A stretch of 64,000 nt of DNA from JAKAAZ01 sp963817855. Its GTDB lineage: Bacteria; Acidobacteriota; Terriglobia; Terriglobales; Acidobacteriaceae. The stretch spans positions 124,001 through 188,000 of the forward strand of contig CAWFQA010000001.1 in NCBI GenBank assembly GCA_963817855.1, in the 5' to 3' direction. Positions 1 through 8,302 of this stretch are shown piece after piece (position 1 is the stretch's first letter; every line of letters begins with the position of its first letter). The notes below the pieces were generated by a model, which was not told the origin of the DNA, ran no database searches, and was given only the letters and a program-made list of their open reading frames with translations. The position numbers and the translations under genes were made by a program.

Positions 1-16
1 ACAGGGAGGAATTATC

Positions 17-514
17 ATGACCAACACCCATTCGGATACAGCGATCACTGCCGAAGCCGTCGTGGTGCGATCCGGCGAGGGACAAATGCTCCGCTGGGGG
101 CCGGAGGGCACGATCCGCATCATTGCCGGCGCCAGCTCCACTGACCGGTCGTTCAGCATCGTCGAGGCGACGGAGCCAGCGGGCGGCGGCGCGCCTCTAC
201 ATGTGCATCACGGCGAGGCTGAAGCATTCTACGTTCTGGAAGGGACGATCGAGCTGACCTGCGGCTCCCAAACCGTCACGGCGCATGCCGGCGACTTCAT
301 CTACTCACCTAAAGACGTGCCGCATCAATACACCGTTGCCGGCGATACGGGGGCGCGTGTGCTGTTGCTATTCTCGCGGCCCGGATTCGAAATGTTCTTT
401 GCCGAGGGCGGCTCTCCACTTGATCAGGCGCCGTCGGGTCCGCCGAATCCGGAAGTCTTCCGGCGCCTGGTTGAAAAGTACAACATGGAGTTGCTTCAGA
501 CGCCGGCGCACTGA
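17..514 (+). CDS. Cupin-domain protein
   Basis: A small single-domain cupin of 165 residues. The first cupin motif lies at about residues 62-76 (HVHHGEAEAFYVLEG, with candidate metal ligands His62, His64 and a following Glu), and the second (GDFIYSPKDVPHQY) at about 92-105 supplies another His. Such proteins are cytosolic beta-barrels that bind a metal and act as small dioxygenases, isomerases or sugar/quercetin-type binding proteins; the substrate cannot be read from the sequence. The ATG is preceded by a strong GGGAGGA ribosome site 6 bases upstream. The gene converges on the LuxR-type regulator at 557-1045, with only about 40 bases between the stops, and there is no visible operon partner. 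Confidence 0.85.
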   Translation: MTNTHSDTAITAEAVVVRSGEGQMLRWGPEGTIRIIAGASSTDRSFSIVEATEPAGGGAPLHVHHGEAEAFYVLEGTIELTCGSQTVTAHAGDFIYSPKDVPHQYTVAGDTGARVLLLFSRPGFEMFFAEGGSPLDQAPSGPPNPEVFRRLVEKYNMELLQTPAH

Positions 515-556
515 TGGTCGCGGAGGCTCTGGCCTCCGCGCGCGACATGTCACTGG

Positions 557-1045
557 TTATCGCGACTTCGGGCCGTTGGCGTGCACGAACGGCCCGTACT
601 CCTGCTTCGTCTCGCCGCGCAGGGCCGCTTCGATGATGCGGTCGGTGGCACGGACCAGAGCAGCCAGCTCGGAGCGGGAGTGGACGCTCAGCTTCTCATA
701 GATATTCACGAGGTGCGTGGACACCGTCCGTTGGCTGATGCAGAGCCGGGTGGCGATCTCGCGGTTCGCAAAACCATGGACGACGTAGCTGACGATCTCG
801 CGCTCGCGTTCGCAGAGCTTCTCATCGAGGATGGTTTTGAGCTGTCCGTCGGGGATCAGGTGGGCGATCCGGGCCCAATACGATTCGTTCTCGCGCCGCA
901 CGAGGGCGCGAAACTCTTCAGGTTGATACTCCTCAAGGAGATTCATATCGTGGAGCTTGCGCGCATGCTCCACCGCCATCGCCACGAGGGCGTCTTCGGT
1001 GTCGGCGGTGAAGACTTCCCCGCAGGGTGGGCAAGTGAGTCTCAT
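557..1045 (-). CDS. LuxR-type HTH regulator with N-terminal zinc-ribbon-like segment
   Basis: A 162-residue putative transcription factor. Residues about 85-145 form a LuxR/GerE helix-turn-helix (CEREREIVSYVVHGFANREI followed by ATRLCISQRTVSTHLVNIYEKL), which binds DNA. The first 35 residues (LTCPPCGEVFTADTEDAL then AVEHARKLHD) hold a CxxC pair and two downstream His, resembling the small DUF1059-type domain. No receiver or autoinducer domain is present, so the signal is unknown. It is transcribed away from rpmH; the ~300-base gap to rpmH must hold both promoters. The gene lies opposite a long open frame on the other strand, which I regard as a GC-rich shadow. Confidence 0.8.
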   Translation of the reverse strand: MRLTCPPCGEVFTADTEDALVAMAVEHARKLHDMNLLEEYQPEEFRALVRRENESYWARIAHLIPDGQLKTILDEKLCEREREIVSYVVHGFANREIATRLCISQRTVSTHLVNIYEKLSVHSRSELAALVRATDRIIEAALRGETKQEYGPFVHANGPKSR

Positions 1046-1346
1046 GCTGGTCCTCAGATAATGGTTCGCGTACCGGAGTTAAGCTCCCGGTTTGCGGCGT
1101 CGATGGCGGTCACGCGTGCTAAGGTACGAGCCGGAATCGGACGGCCCCATTATAAGACGGGCGCGTCGGACGGTTTCGCCACATTAATCTTCGGAGCTCA
1201 AGGAGCAGATTATCGCCAATGTATACCCATCCAAAGTGAGCAATTGGCCTTGTGCCGGAGGCGAATGGCTTTGTATGGGAGCCTGTTCTCCGGTATACTC
1301 GAGGTTTGCTGTCTATATAAGATTTTCTGTTTAGGAGCGCACTCCG
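1046..1346. other. Divergent intergenic region between luxR-type gene and rpmH
   Basis: About 300 bases without a convincing gene. It should hold the promoter of the regulator on the minus strand and the rpmH promoter (see 1271-1299). I found no DnaA-box cluster here, although rpmH often lies next to dnaA/oriC in other bacteria. Confidence 0.5.
1271..1299 (+). promoter_or_regulatory. Probable sigma70 promoter of rpmH
   Basis: TTGTAT (1271-1276), a 17-base spacer and TATACT (1294-1299) lie about 48 bases before the rpmH ATG. The -10 matches the consensus at five of six positions and the -35 at three of six. The assignment is by eye. Confidence 0.5.
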
Positions 1347-1502
1347 ATGCCGAAGCGCACATTTCAACCGAATCGCCGCCACCGCGCCAAGACGCATGGC
1401 TTCCGAGCCCGCATGAAGAGCAAGGCTGGGCAGGCCGTGCTGTCGCGCCGTCGCGCCAAGGGCCGTAAGCGCGTGTCCGTCAGCCCGGGTTTCCGCGACT
1501 AA
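1347..1502 (+). CDS. rpmH: 50S ribosomal protein bL34
   Basis: A 51-residue, very basic protein beginning MPKRTFQPNRRHRAKTHGFR, which is the diagnostic start of bacterial L34, and ending in the RRRAKGRKRVSVS block. L34 binds 23S rRNA in the large ribosomal subunit. The ATG follows TTAGGAGCGC. It is first in the conserved order rpmH-rnpA-yidD-yidC-jag-mnmE. The final ~50 bases, including the stop codon region, are imperfectly repeated downstream at about 1550-1600. Confidence 0.97.
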   Translation: MPKRTFQPNRRHRAKTHGFRARMKSKAGQAVLSRRRAKGRKRVSVSPGFRD

Positions 1503-1600
1503 TTTCTAATCCCACCCTTCGCCAAGAACGCGAAGGGTGGTGCACCCCGGCGTGTCTGTCAGCCCCGGTTACTCTACTAATTTCTACTCCCGTCCTTGGC
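1470..1600 (+). repeat. Imperfect tandem duplication of the rpmH 3' end
   Basis: The stretch starting at about 1470 (gcgtgtccgtcagcccgggt... ending cgactaatttctaatccca) recurs from about 1550 as gcgtgtctgtcagccccggt... ctactaatttctactcccg. Both copies share the same order of short blocks over about 50 bases, with a hairpin (1512-1540) between them. The second copy has no coding role that I can see. Confidence 0.6.
1512..1540. repeat. Palindromic hairpin with GCACC tail, copy 1
   Basis: CCACCCTTCGC (1512-1522) and GCGAAGGGTGG (1530-1540) form a perfect 11-bp stem with a 7-base loop, followed directly by TGCACCCC. It sits 10 bases after the rpmH stop. There is no U-tract, so it is not a classic terminator, but it could attenuate transcription or stabilise the mRNA. 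The element at 1635-1660 has the same plan with a different stem. Confidence 0.65.
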
Positions 1601-1634
1601 TCTCACCGCGTGATTTGCGTTGATTTTGAGGATT

Positions 1635-1660
1635 CCCAGGTCTCAGAATCGAGACCTGGG
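1635..1660. repeat. Palindromic hairpin with GCACCC tail, copy 2
   Basis: CCCAGGTCTC (1635-1644) and GAGACCTGGG (1651-1660) form a perfect 10-bp stem around a 6-base loop, followed by GCACCC. The stem sequence differs from copy 1, but the architecture and tail agree. It lies in the leader of rnpA. Confidence 0.65.
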
Positions 1661-1708
1661 GCACCCACATGCGTCTGGCGCGACAATAGGACCAACGGTG
1701 AGTGAGCG

Positions 1709-2189
1709 ATGCCAGCCCCATCTCCAGTTCGAGTTCCGAAACCCATCGCCGCGACGCGACAGGAATCCAGGCTGCGCAAGCATGCCGATTATCAGCGGGT
1801 CTATCGCGAGGGAAAACGGCAGTCGCTGCCGTTGATGACGTATTTTTTCGCGGCTCGCAAGCCACAGGATCCGACCGAGCATGGCAGCGCAGAGAAGCCA
1901 ACGCGTCGCCGATGCAATTGAAGTTCCCGCGGGATCCCGGGTTGGCCTGACGGCTGGCCGGGTACTGGGGAATGCGGTCGAACGCAATCGGATCAAGCGG
2001 CGCATGCGGCAAGCGATCCGACAGGTGCAGACGGAACTGACCGCCGACGTCGACGTGGTGCTTCACCCGCGGCGGACAGTGCTGGAAGCCGAATTTTCCG
2101 AGATTGAGCGGGATGTGCTGCGGGCGTTTCGCGCCGTACAACTGGCGCTGAAGCGGCGCTGCGATGCAAATTCGAGACATGGCGACTAG
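1709..2189 (+). pseudogene. rnpA: Ribonuclease P protein component, frameshifted
   Basis: RNase P protein binds the catalytic RNA and the tRNA precursor leader. The N-terminal half (RLRKHADYQRVYREGKR, then YFFAARK) is in one frame from the ATG at 1709 and stops at 1921. The C-terminal half with the diagnostic basic motif RNRIKRRMRQAIR is in the next frame and runs to 2189. The switch must occur in about 1860-1930, and neither half alone is a complete protein of the usual ~115-140 residues. Because rnpA is essential, a sequencing or assembly error is the simplest reason; a real decay would need a second copy. The 3' end overlaps yidD. Confidence 0.85.
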
Positions 2190-2451
2190 TCAGGAGCGTC
2201 GCGCGGCGCGTGTGGAGCGGATGGCCCGCTCCTATCAGAGATGGATTTCTCCTGGCCTGCATGCCCTGTCGGGTTCGCTGCTGCCGATGCCCGGCGGATG
2301 CCGTTTTCAGCCGACGTGTTCGGAGTATGCGGCGATCGCGGTGGCGCGTTATGGCTGGTTCCGCGGGTCCGGCATGGCGCTGCGGCGAATTTCGCGCTGT
2401 CATCCGCTGAGCCGCAAGGGCCGGCATGGGGGATTCGACCCGGTGCCGTAA
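2164..2451 (+). CDS. yidD: Membrane protein insertion efficiency factor YidD
   Basis: A 95-residue protein with the YidD signature: YQRWISPGLHAL, then GGCRFQPTCSEYA with the paired cysteines, and a C-terminal HPLSRKGRHGGFDPVP. YidD is a small peripheral inner-membrane protein that assists YidC-dependent insertion. It overlaps the end of rnpA by 26 bases, as is common in this cluster. An internal ATG at 2221 preceded by GGAG would give a shorter form starting MARSYQRW, closer to the family's usual start, so the true start is uncertain. Confidence 0.93.
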   Translation: MQIRDMATSQERRAARVERMARSYQRWISPGLHALSGSLLPMPGGCRFQPTCSEYAAIAVARYGWFRGSGMALRRISRCHPLSRKGRHGGFDPVP

Positions 2452-2720
2452 GTGCTTCATCAGGATTATTTTCTTCCTATCTCACTGTCTCGGCTGGCGC
2501 AGGCGCGTTGGCCCTGCTTAACAGCCTGCAAGTGAGAGATAAAAACGGGTAGGATAGGTATACCCGCATCTGCGCGAACCGTCCCGGCACGTCGAACCCC
2601 AGAAGCGTCGAGGAACGATCGAGACAGCAGAAAATCCAGCATCCACCGCAGGCACAACCTGGCTGTGGAAGTGCTTGCGCTGAAATTGCAGTGCGGAAAT
2701 TGAACGCTACAGGAAGTCTC

Positions 2721-4538
2721 TTGGCCGAATATAAAAATCCTAACCAGCACGGCGGAAAGCAGGATACGAATTCCCTGCTGGTGTTTAGCATTGTGTTTGC
2801 GGCAATTCTGCTGGGCATGCAATTTTTCCGGCCGAAGCACCCGGCGACTCCGGCTCCAGCCCCCACTACCGCTTCGAAAACGAATACGACCGAGCCAAAC
2901 GGCGCAGCCGCGCCCGTCGGCAACAATGCTCCAGGCGCAACGGCGAACGCGGCAGGCGAGAAAGCGACCCCAGCGACGGCGACACCGAAGGTAGCGGCCG
3001 CAACCCAGACCACGACGGTCGTCGAGAATGAGCTCTATCGGATTACATTCAGCAACCGTGGCGGGCAAGTCGTCTCCTGGGTTTTGAAAAAGTACACCGA
3101 CAACCAGGGCAAGCCGCTCGACCTGGTGAGTGCGGCGGCGGCGAGACAATTCGGCCATCCGTTATCGCTCTATACCTATGACGCGGGTTTGCGGCAGCGG
3201 CTGGCGCAGGCGCTGTATGTGCCTTCGGCGACTGGCGACCTGACCGCGCCGAATCAATTGACGTTTGAGTATTCCGCCGCTGGACTGGTGGTTCGCAAGA
3301 CGTTCCATTTCGACGACAGCTACGTGGTCACGGCGGATGTGAGCGTGACCCAGAATGGCGCGCCGGTCGAGGCGCTGCTGGCATGGCCTGCGGGGTTGGG
3401 CGATCAACGCGAAGCCAGGGATTACTCGACCTACCAGAAGATCGATCGCTCGAATAGCGGCAAAGTGGAGAGCATCGCGCCCAAAAAGGTGACGGATGGC
3501 GAGACGCAGACCGGACCGCTGGACTGGGGCGGCATCACCGATTTGTATTTTGCCGCGATGTTTCTGCCGGAAACGCCGGGCAACAGCACCTTTGTCGCGC
3601 TGCGCCATACGCTGGATATTCCAAAAAATCCGGACGAACCAAAGACGAGCGAGACCGAGCAGGAGCTGGTGTTAGGTGCGGCGGTGGGTGCGGCCAACGG
3701 TCCTACGACGGTGCGGATTTTTGCCGGCCCCAAGATGTTGAGCGTTTTATCGTCGGTCCGGGCCACAGGGGCGGACGGCAAACCGAACGGACCGAACCTG
3801 GTGCCGATCGTGCACTACGGCATGATGTCCATCATCGCCAAGCCGCTGTTTTATTTTCTGCGCTGGGTCTACAACCACGTAGTGCATAACTGGGGCTGGG
3901 CGATTCTGCTGCTGACAGTGTTTTTGACACTGGCGATGTTCCCGACCCGCTTCACCATGATGAAATCGTCCATCAAGATGCAGCGTATTCAGCCGCAGAT
4001 GAACTACATCAAGGAGAAATACAAGAAGTATAAGTTCGACGATCCGCGCAAGCAGGACATGAACCGGGAGATGCAGGAGCTATACAAGAAGGAAGGCGTC
4101 AACATGTTTGGCGGCTGCCTGCCGATGCTGATCCAGATGCCGCTGATTTTCGCATTTTATGAAATGCTGGAAAACGCCATTGAACTGCGACACGCGCATT
4201 GGTTCTGGCTGCACGACTTGTCGGCCGCCGATCCGTATCACATTCTTCCTATTGTGATGGTGTTTTCTCAGTTCTTCTTCCAATTGTTTACACCGTCTCC
4301 GGGAGTCGACGCGGCACAGCAGAAGATGATGGCATATACCATGCCGCTATTCAGCGGATTCATATGCTGGCATTACGCTTCCGGGTTGGCGCTCTACTGG
4401 GCGGGGAGTAACCTGATCGGCATCGGTCAGCAAATGGTCATTAACCGCACCAAATTAGGCAAAGAGTTGCGGGAGATCCAGGCGAAGCGAGCGTTGAAAA
4501 AGAAAGGCGGACGACCGGCTGCTGTTGCCCGGCGTTGA
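2721..4538 (+). CDS. yidC: Membrane protein insertase YidC
   Basis: Inner-membrane insertase of about 605 residues. From the TTG at 2721 the protein starts with LAEYKNPNQ and a first transmembrane segment (LLVFSIVFAAILLGMQFF). It continues with an Ala/Pro/Thr-rich linker, a large periplasmic beta domain (about 100-360), then the conserved hydrophobic core with GWAILLLTVFLTLAMFP, MFGGCLPMLIQMPLIFAFYEML and a basic tail. I prefer TTG at 2721 because AGGAAG lies just before it and the resulting start resembles related proteins; an ATG at 2691 in the same frame is the alternative. The stop overlaps the region just before jag. Confidence 0.93.
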   Translation: MAEYKNPNQHGGKQDTNSLLVFSIVFAAILLGMQFFRPKHPATPAPAPTTASKTNTTEPNGAAAPVGNNAPGATANAAGEKATPATATPKVAAATQTTTVVENELYRITFSNRGGQVVSWVLKKYTDNQGKPLDLVSAAAARQFGHPLSLYTYDAGLRQRLAQALYVPSATGDLTAPNQLTFEYSAAGLVVRKTFHFDDSYVVTADVSVTQNGAPVEALLAWPAGLGDQREARDYSTYQKIDRSNSGKVESIAPKKVTDGETQTGPLDWGGITDLYFAAMFLPETPGNSTFVALRHTLDIPKNPDEPKTSETEQELVLGAAVGAANGPTTVRIFAGPKMLSVLSSVRATGADGKPNGPNLVPIVHYGMMSIIAKPLFYFLRWVYNHVVHNWGWAILLLTVFLTLAMFPTRFTMMKSSIKMQRIQPQMNYIKEKYKKYKFDDPRKQDMNREMQELYKKEGVNMFGGCLPMLIQMPLIFAFYEMLENAIELRHAHWFWLHDLSAADPYHILPIVMVFSQFFFQLFTPSPGVDAAQQKMMAYTMPLFSGFICWHYASGLALYWAGSNLIGIGQQMVINRTKLGKELREIQAKRALKKKGGRPAAVARR

Positions 4539-4570
4539 CAAACCTGCAGCAGCGAGATTATGGAGTACCA

Positions 4571-5125
4571 ATGCCCATTGAAAACTATCAGTCTGCCGTA
4601 AAAACGGTCGATGCATTTTTGAAAATGGTGGTCGGCAAAGGCGGTTTGCGCCTGAAATACAGGATTACCGCAGGCGCAGGCGCAGCCGACCCACACAAGT
4701 TCGAGTCACGCGAAATCTACGTGGAGATCGCGGGCCCGGATGTGGACCTGGTGCTGGAACACAATGCAGAGCTGTTGCGTTCTTTAGAGCACATCGCGGC
4801 GAAGTCGCTGCGGCTGGAGCCTTCTGAGCACGACGTGATCAGCTTTGACGCGCGAGGCTATAAAGCGCTACGTGCGCAGGAGCTGAAACTCGCCGCCGAT
4901 ACTGCCGCGGAGCAGGTGCGGCGTACCGGTGAGCCGTATCAATTCGCGCCGATGAATTCCCGCGAGCGGCGGATGCTGCATCTGGCTTTGAAGAACTATG
5001 AAGAGCTGCGCAGCGAAAGCAGCGGAGAAGGTATGCGGCGCTCCGTCGTGGTCTACCCAAAAAACTGGCAGCCCAGAACGCCTTCCGCGGGAGCCGGGCG
5101 GGCACGCACCTTTGGGCGAGGATAA
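4571..5125 (+). CDS. jag: Jag/KhpB-type KH-R3H RNA-binding protein
   Basis: A cytosolic RNA-binding protein of about 184 residues that is usually encoded directly after yidC. The C-terminal R3H motif is visible in MNSRERRMLHLALKNY (Arg and His of RxxxH), preceded by a KH-like segment including the SFDARGYKALRAQELK helix. The tail is basic and disordered. The start is set at ATG 4571 because GGAG lies 5 bases upstream; a TTG at 4535 overlapping the yidC stop would add 12 residues. The spacing indicates co-transcription with yidC and mnmE. Confidence 0.88.
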   Translation: MPIENYQSAVKTVDAFLKMVVGKGGLRLKYRITAGAGAADPHKFESREIYVEIAGPDVDLVLEHNAELLRSLEHIAAKSLRLEPSEHDVISFDARGYKALRAQELKLAADTAAEQVRRTGEPYQFAPMNSRERRMLHLALKNYEELRSESSGEGMRRSVVVYPKNWQPRTPSAGAGRARTFGRG

Positions 5126-5195
5126 CGCGAGGCGATTCGCGGCAGTACGCTTGCGAGCCTTCAATGAAGAAGTCCGCGCACAGAAGAATCGACCC

Positions 5196-6633
5196 GTGAC
5201 CGAGCTAGCCCAACCTGCTACTGTGCCGCGACAGCTGCATGGGGAAAATCAGCGCGATACCATCGTAGCCATTTCGACACCGCCGGGTCGCGGCGGCATT
5301 GGCATCGTGCGTCTCTCTGGCGCCGATGCAGTTGCGATTGCTTCGAGTCTGCTGCGCCTTTCGGGGCCTCTGGTGCCAACCCAGGCGCAACTCGCCGACA
5401 TTCTCGATCCCGAGAGTGACGGACGCGGAACATGCAAGCCGAATCGACGAAGCTGTCGTCACTTTTTTTCAGGCACCCCACTCCTACACCCGGGAAAATG
5501 TGGTGGAAATTGCCGCGCATGGCTCGCCGGTGGTGCTGGAGTCGCTGGTGCGCGCTGCCATCGCGCGCGGCGCTCGACTGGCGCGCCCCGGAGAATTCAC
5601 CGAGCGCGCTTTTCTTTCCGGGCGCATCGACCTGACCCAGGCCGAAGCCGTGCGCGATCTGATCGAGGCACAAACTCTGTACCAGGCGAAAATTGCTTCG
5701 GAACAGATGGAAGGTACGCTGTCGCGCCGCATCCATCCGATCAAGCAGGCGCTGGTGCATCTCATCGCGGAGTTGGAAGCGGGCATCGACTTTGCGGAAG
5801 ATGATGTTGACGTGATGCCGGCGAATGCGATTGCAAGCCGGGTGGCGGCGATCATGGAACCGTTGCAGGCGCTGGCGGCATCATTCGCGTACGGCCGAGT
5901 GGTGCGCGACGGGATTTCACTTTCGATCGTGGGGCGCCCCAACGCAGGCAAATCTTCCCTCTTCAATCGACTGGTTCAGCGCGAACGCGCCATCGTGACG
6001 GCGACACCCGGAACCACGCGAGATCTGGTGACGGAGCGGGTATCGCTCGCTGGAATTCCGCTCGACTTGATCGATACGGCAGGGTTGCGAACCGCGCAGG
6101 ATGAAGCTGAAAGCATCGGCATTCAAAAATCGCGCGAGGCTTTGGCCGATGCCGACGTGGTGCTGCTGGTGCTGGACGCCACGGCAGAAGCGCTGACGCC
6201 GGAAGAAATCTCGCTGCTGGAACAGATGCGCACGCGCCGCGCGCTGGCGGTGCTGAACAAGATGGATCTGGCCCGCGGAAAATCTGCAAACGAAATCGTC
6301 CGTCATGCGGAGGGATCGAGCGGGACGATTGAGACCTCGGCGCTGACGGGCGAAGGGATCACCGAGCTGCGCGATGCGATCCTTACGTTAATCCGTGGAG
6401 AGGGCAAAGAAGTCGAAACTGGCCTGATGACCAATCTTCGCCAACAGCAGGCGGTATCGGATACGCTGCAAGCTCTGCAGGCCGCCGAGCAGGCGATCAT
6501 CGCTGACGTTCCCCACGAAATGCTGCTGATCGACCTTCATTCGGCACTGCGCAGCCTGGATGCATTGACCGGCGCCACGACCGCCGACGACATCCTGAAC
6601 CTGATCTTCTCCACCTTCTGCATCGGAAAGTAG
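5196..6633 (+). pseudogene. mnmE: tRNA modification GTPase MnmE, frameshifted near its N-terminus
   Basis: MnmE (with MnmG) makes 5-carboxymethylaminomethyl-uridine at tRNA wobble positions. The N-terminal part (DTIVAISTPPGRGGIGIVRLSG) starts at GTG 5196 in one frame. From about 5430 to the stop the match continues in the next frame: IDEAVVTFFQAPHSYTRENVVEIAAHGSP, G1 GRPNAGKSSLFNR, G3 DTAGL, G4 NKMD, and the C-terminal FCIGK with the catalytic Cys. The frame change falls in about 5410-5440, around LADILDPES / ASRIDEAVV. All domains survive, which favours a one-base sequence error over true decay. No mnmG follows in the window. Confidence 0.88.
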
Positions 6634-6815
6634 AGCAGCTTCCAATAGCATCCAGAGAAATGGAGAAACAGCAATTAAATCTTTGTAAACACGATAACTA
6701 GTGTCCTGTACTGTCCATCGGAGGCTCAGGGAAGCCGAACAGTTTTGAGTCTCCAGTGAGTCTCCAGAAGGCGCTGAGTCTCCAGACCGAATCTGGGGAC
6801 TCACGAAAGGACAAA
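6634..6815 (+). promoter_or_regulatory. Integrase upstream region with three direct repeats
   Basis: TGAGTCTCCAG occurs at 6746-6756, 6757-6767 and 6775-6785, followed by an inverted, one-mismatch copy CTGGGGACTCA at 6793-6803, just before the integrase ribosome site. Such iterons could be arm-type binding sites of the integrase or sites for its repressor. I could not identify attachment-site core repeats with confidence. Confidence 0.5.
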
Positions 6816-8024
6816 ATGGCACTGACGGACACGCAAATTAGGGCCTTGAAGCCGAAAGCGTCCCGCTATCTGGTGAGCGATGGCCGGGGACTATCGCTCG
6901 ATGTACTGCCGAGCGCGGTCACGACCTGGACATATCGCTACCGGCACAACGGCAAGCAACTCAAGGTGACTCTGGGCCGGTACCCGGATTTGAGCCTGAA
7001 GGCTGCGCGGGCCAAGCGCGACGATCTGGCTGCGCAAGTTGCTCAGGGAAAGTCTCCGGCAGACGAGCGAAAGCTGGCGCGAAGAGGAAATCCTGCAAAT
7101 CCAACTGTCCGGGAATTTGGCGAGCGCTATTTTCGCGAGCAAGTAGAAAAAATCTGGAAAGATCCCTCGAGCATTCGGCGCTATCTCGACAACGAGATTT
7201 ATCCAGCATTGGGAAACAAGCTGCTGAAGGACATCACCGCCCTGGACATACAGGCAATCGTCTATCGCAAGCGCGACAATGGCCAAGTCGCAGCCGCCAT
7301 GCAGCTCCGTGGCGTAATGAAACGGATGTTCGGCTATGCGCTGGAAGTGCATCGCGTGACGATGAATCCCGCAGCGATGGTCGCAACCCGATACATCGGG
7401 AAAGCCCGCAAGCGTTCTCGTGTTCTCACTCCGCAAGAGATTCGCCTGTATCTTCGCACCATCTACCAATCGAACATCCGGCGTCAATTCAAACTGGCGC
7501 TGCATATCCTGCTGCTGACGCTCTCCCGCAAGTCGGAGCTATTGCTGGCCCGCTGGGAGCATGTGAATTTTGAAACGGGCGAGTGGCTCATACCGGAAGC
7601 AAACGCGAAGACGGGCAAGCCGCACATCGTCTACCTCTCCACGCAGGTTGCGGACATGTTCCGCGAACTGAAGGCGCTTGCTGGCGAGTCTGAGTTGGTG
7701 CTACCGGGCCGGGGAAGCACTCGGAAGCCATTCGCACGCAATGCGCTCAACAAGGCGCTGGAGGGGCTGACGTTCGACATGGACCCGCTCACCATCCACG
7801 ATCTGAGGCGTACCGGCGCAACGCTGCTGACGGAAAAGGGATTCAATCGCGATGTGATCGAAAAAGCGATGAGCCATGAGAAGCAAGGCATTCGCGCCGT
7901 CTACATCCTGGCCGAACACGCACCAGAGCGAAAGAAGATGCTGCAATGGTGGGCCGACTATGTGGACAGCATTGTGAATGAGTCCAAGGTGATTGTGGGT
8001 AATTTCGGCGGGAGCACCGCCTAG
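6816..8024 (+). CDS. Tyrosine-type site-specific integrase (P4-like)
   Basis: A recombinase of about 402 residues. It has the N-terminal arm-binding domain typical of P4-type integrases (DTQIRALKPKASRYLVSDGRGLSLDV, then LGRYPDLSLKAARAKRDDL), a core-binding helical domain (about 105-200), and a C-terminal catalytic domain. Visible catalytic residues are Arg in LTLSRKSELLLARWEHV, the HDLRRTGATLL block (HxxR), His in AMSHEKQGIRAVY and the nucleophile Tyr in AVYILAEHAPER. The ATG at 6816 follows AAAGG. It directly follows mnmE and faces a sugar-utilisation locus, so it probably drove integration of at least part of the segment downstream. Confidence 0.92.
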   Translation: MALTDTQIRALKPKASRYLVSDGRGLSLDVLPSAVTTWTYRYRHNGKQLKVTLGRYPDLSLKAARAKRDDLAAQVAQGKSPADERKLARRGNPANPTVREFGERYFREQVEKIWKDPSSIRRYLDNEIYPALGNKLLKDITALDIQAIVYRKRDNGQVAAAMQLRGVMKRMFGYALEVHRVTMNPAAMVATRYIGKARKRSRVLTPQEIRLYLRTIYQSNIRRQFKLALHILLLTLSRKSELLLARWEHVNFETGEWLIPEANAKTGKPHIVYLSTQVADMFRELKALAGESELVLPGRGSTRKPFARNALNKALEGLTFDMDPLTIHDLRRTGATLLTEKGFNRDVIEKAMSHEKQGIRAVYILAEHAPERKKMLQWWADYVDSIVNESKVIVGNFGGSTA

Positions 8025-8302
8025 CGTTTAGGCTTTGCTTTATGCGGTGCTTTCTTTGTTGGCACGTCTGCGGACTTGCGGAGCGCATTCCTCTTCGCAC
8101 GCACGTTTGCTAAATGGGCACAATAAGTTTTGCAGTAGAGCCGCTCTCATCCAAACTGGTGCATTTAAGTATCCAGGTCTCCAGTAGATATGCAATGTCT
8201 GGGACCCCAAGGACATCTACGATTCGTGCCCGGTCCACCTTTTGCATCGGAGTAACTTGGGGCTGTCTTAGCACCAACTGGCCTGAGATTTCCGAGGAAT
8301 CC

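Noticed and set aside
1046..1346. Chromosomal origin near rpmH
   Set aside because: No cluster of DnaA boxes or AT-rich unwinding region was seen, and dnaA is not adjacent.
581..1468. Open frame of 295 codons on the plus strand opposite the LuxR-type gene and over rpmH
   Set aside because: It covers two genes with clear family signatures, shows no protein-like motifs, and long antisense frames are expected in GC-rich coding DNA.
6746..6803. The three 11-bp repeats as a CRISPR-like array
   Set aside because: The units are too short and almost contiguous, with no spacers, and there are no cas genes.
8025..8160. Short minus-strand frame ending in a lysine-rich tail just after the integrase stop
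   Set aside because: About 40 codons without a start or ribosome site; it may be a truncated gene end, but the evidence is too thin to list.
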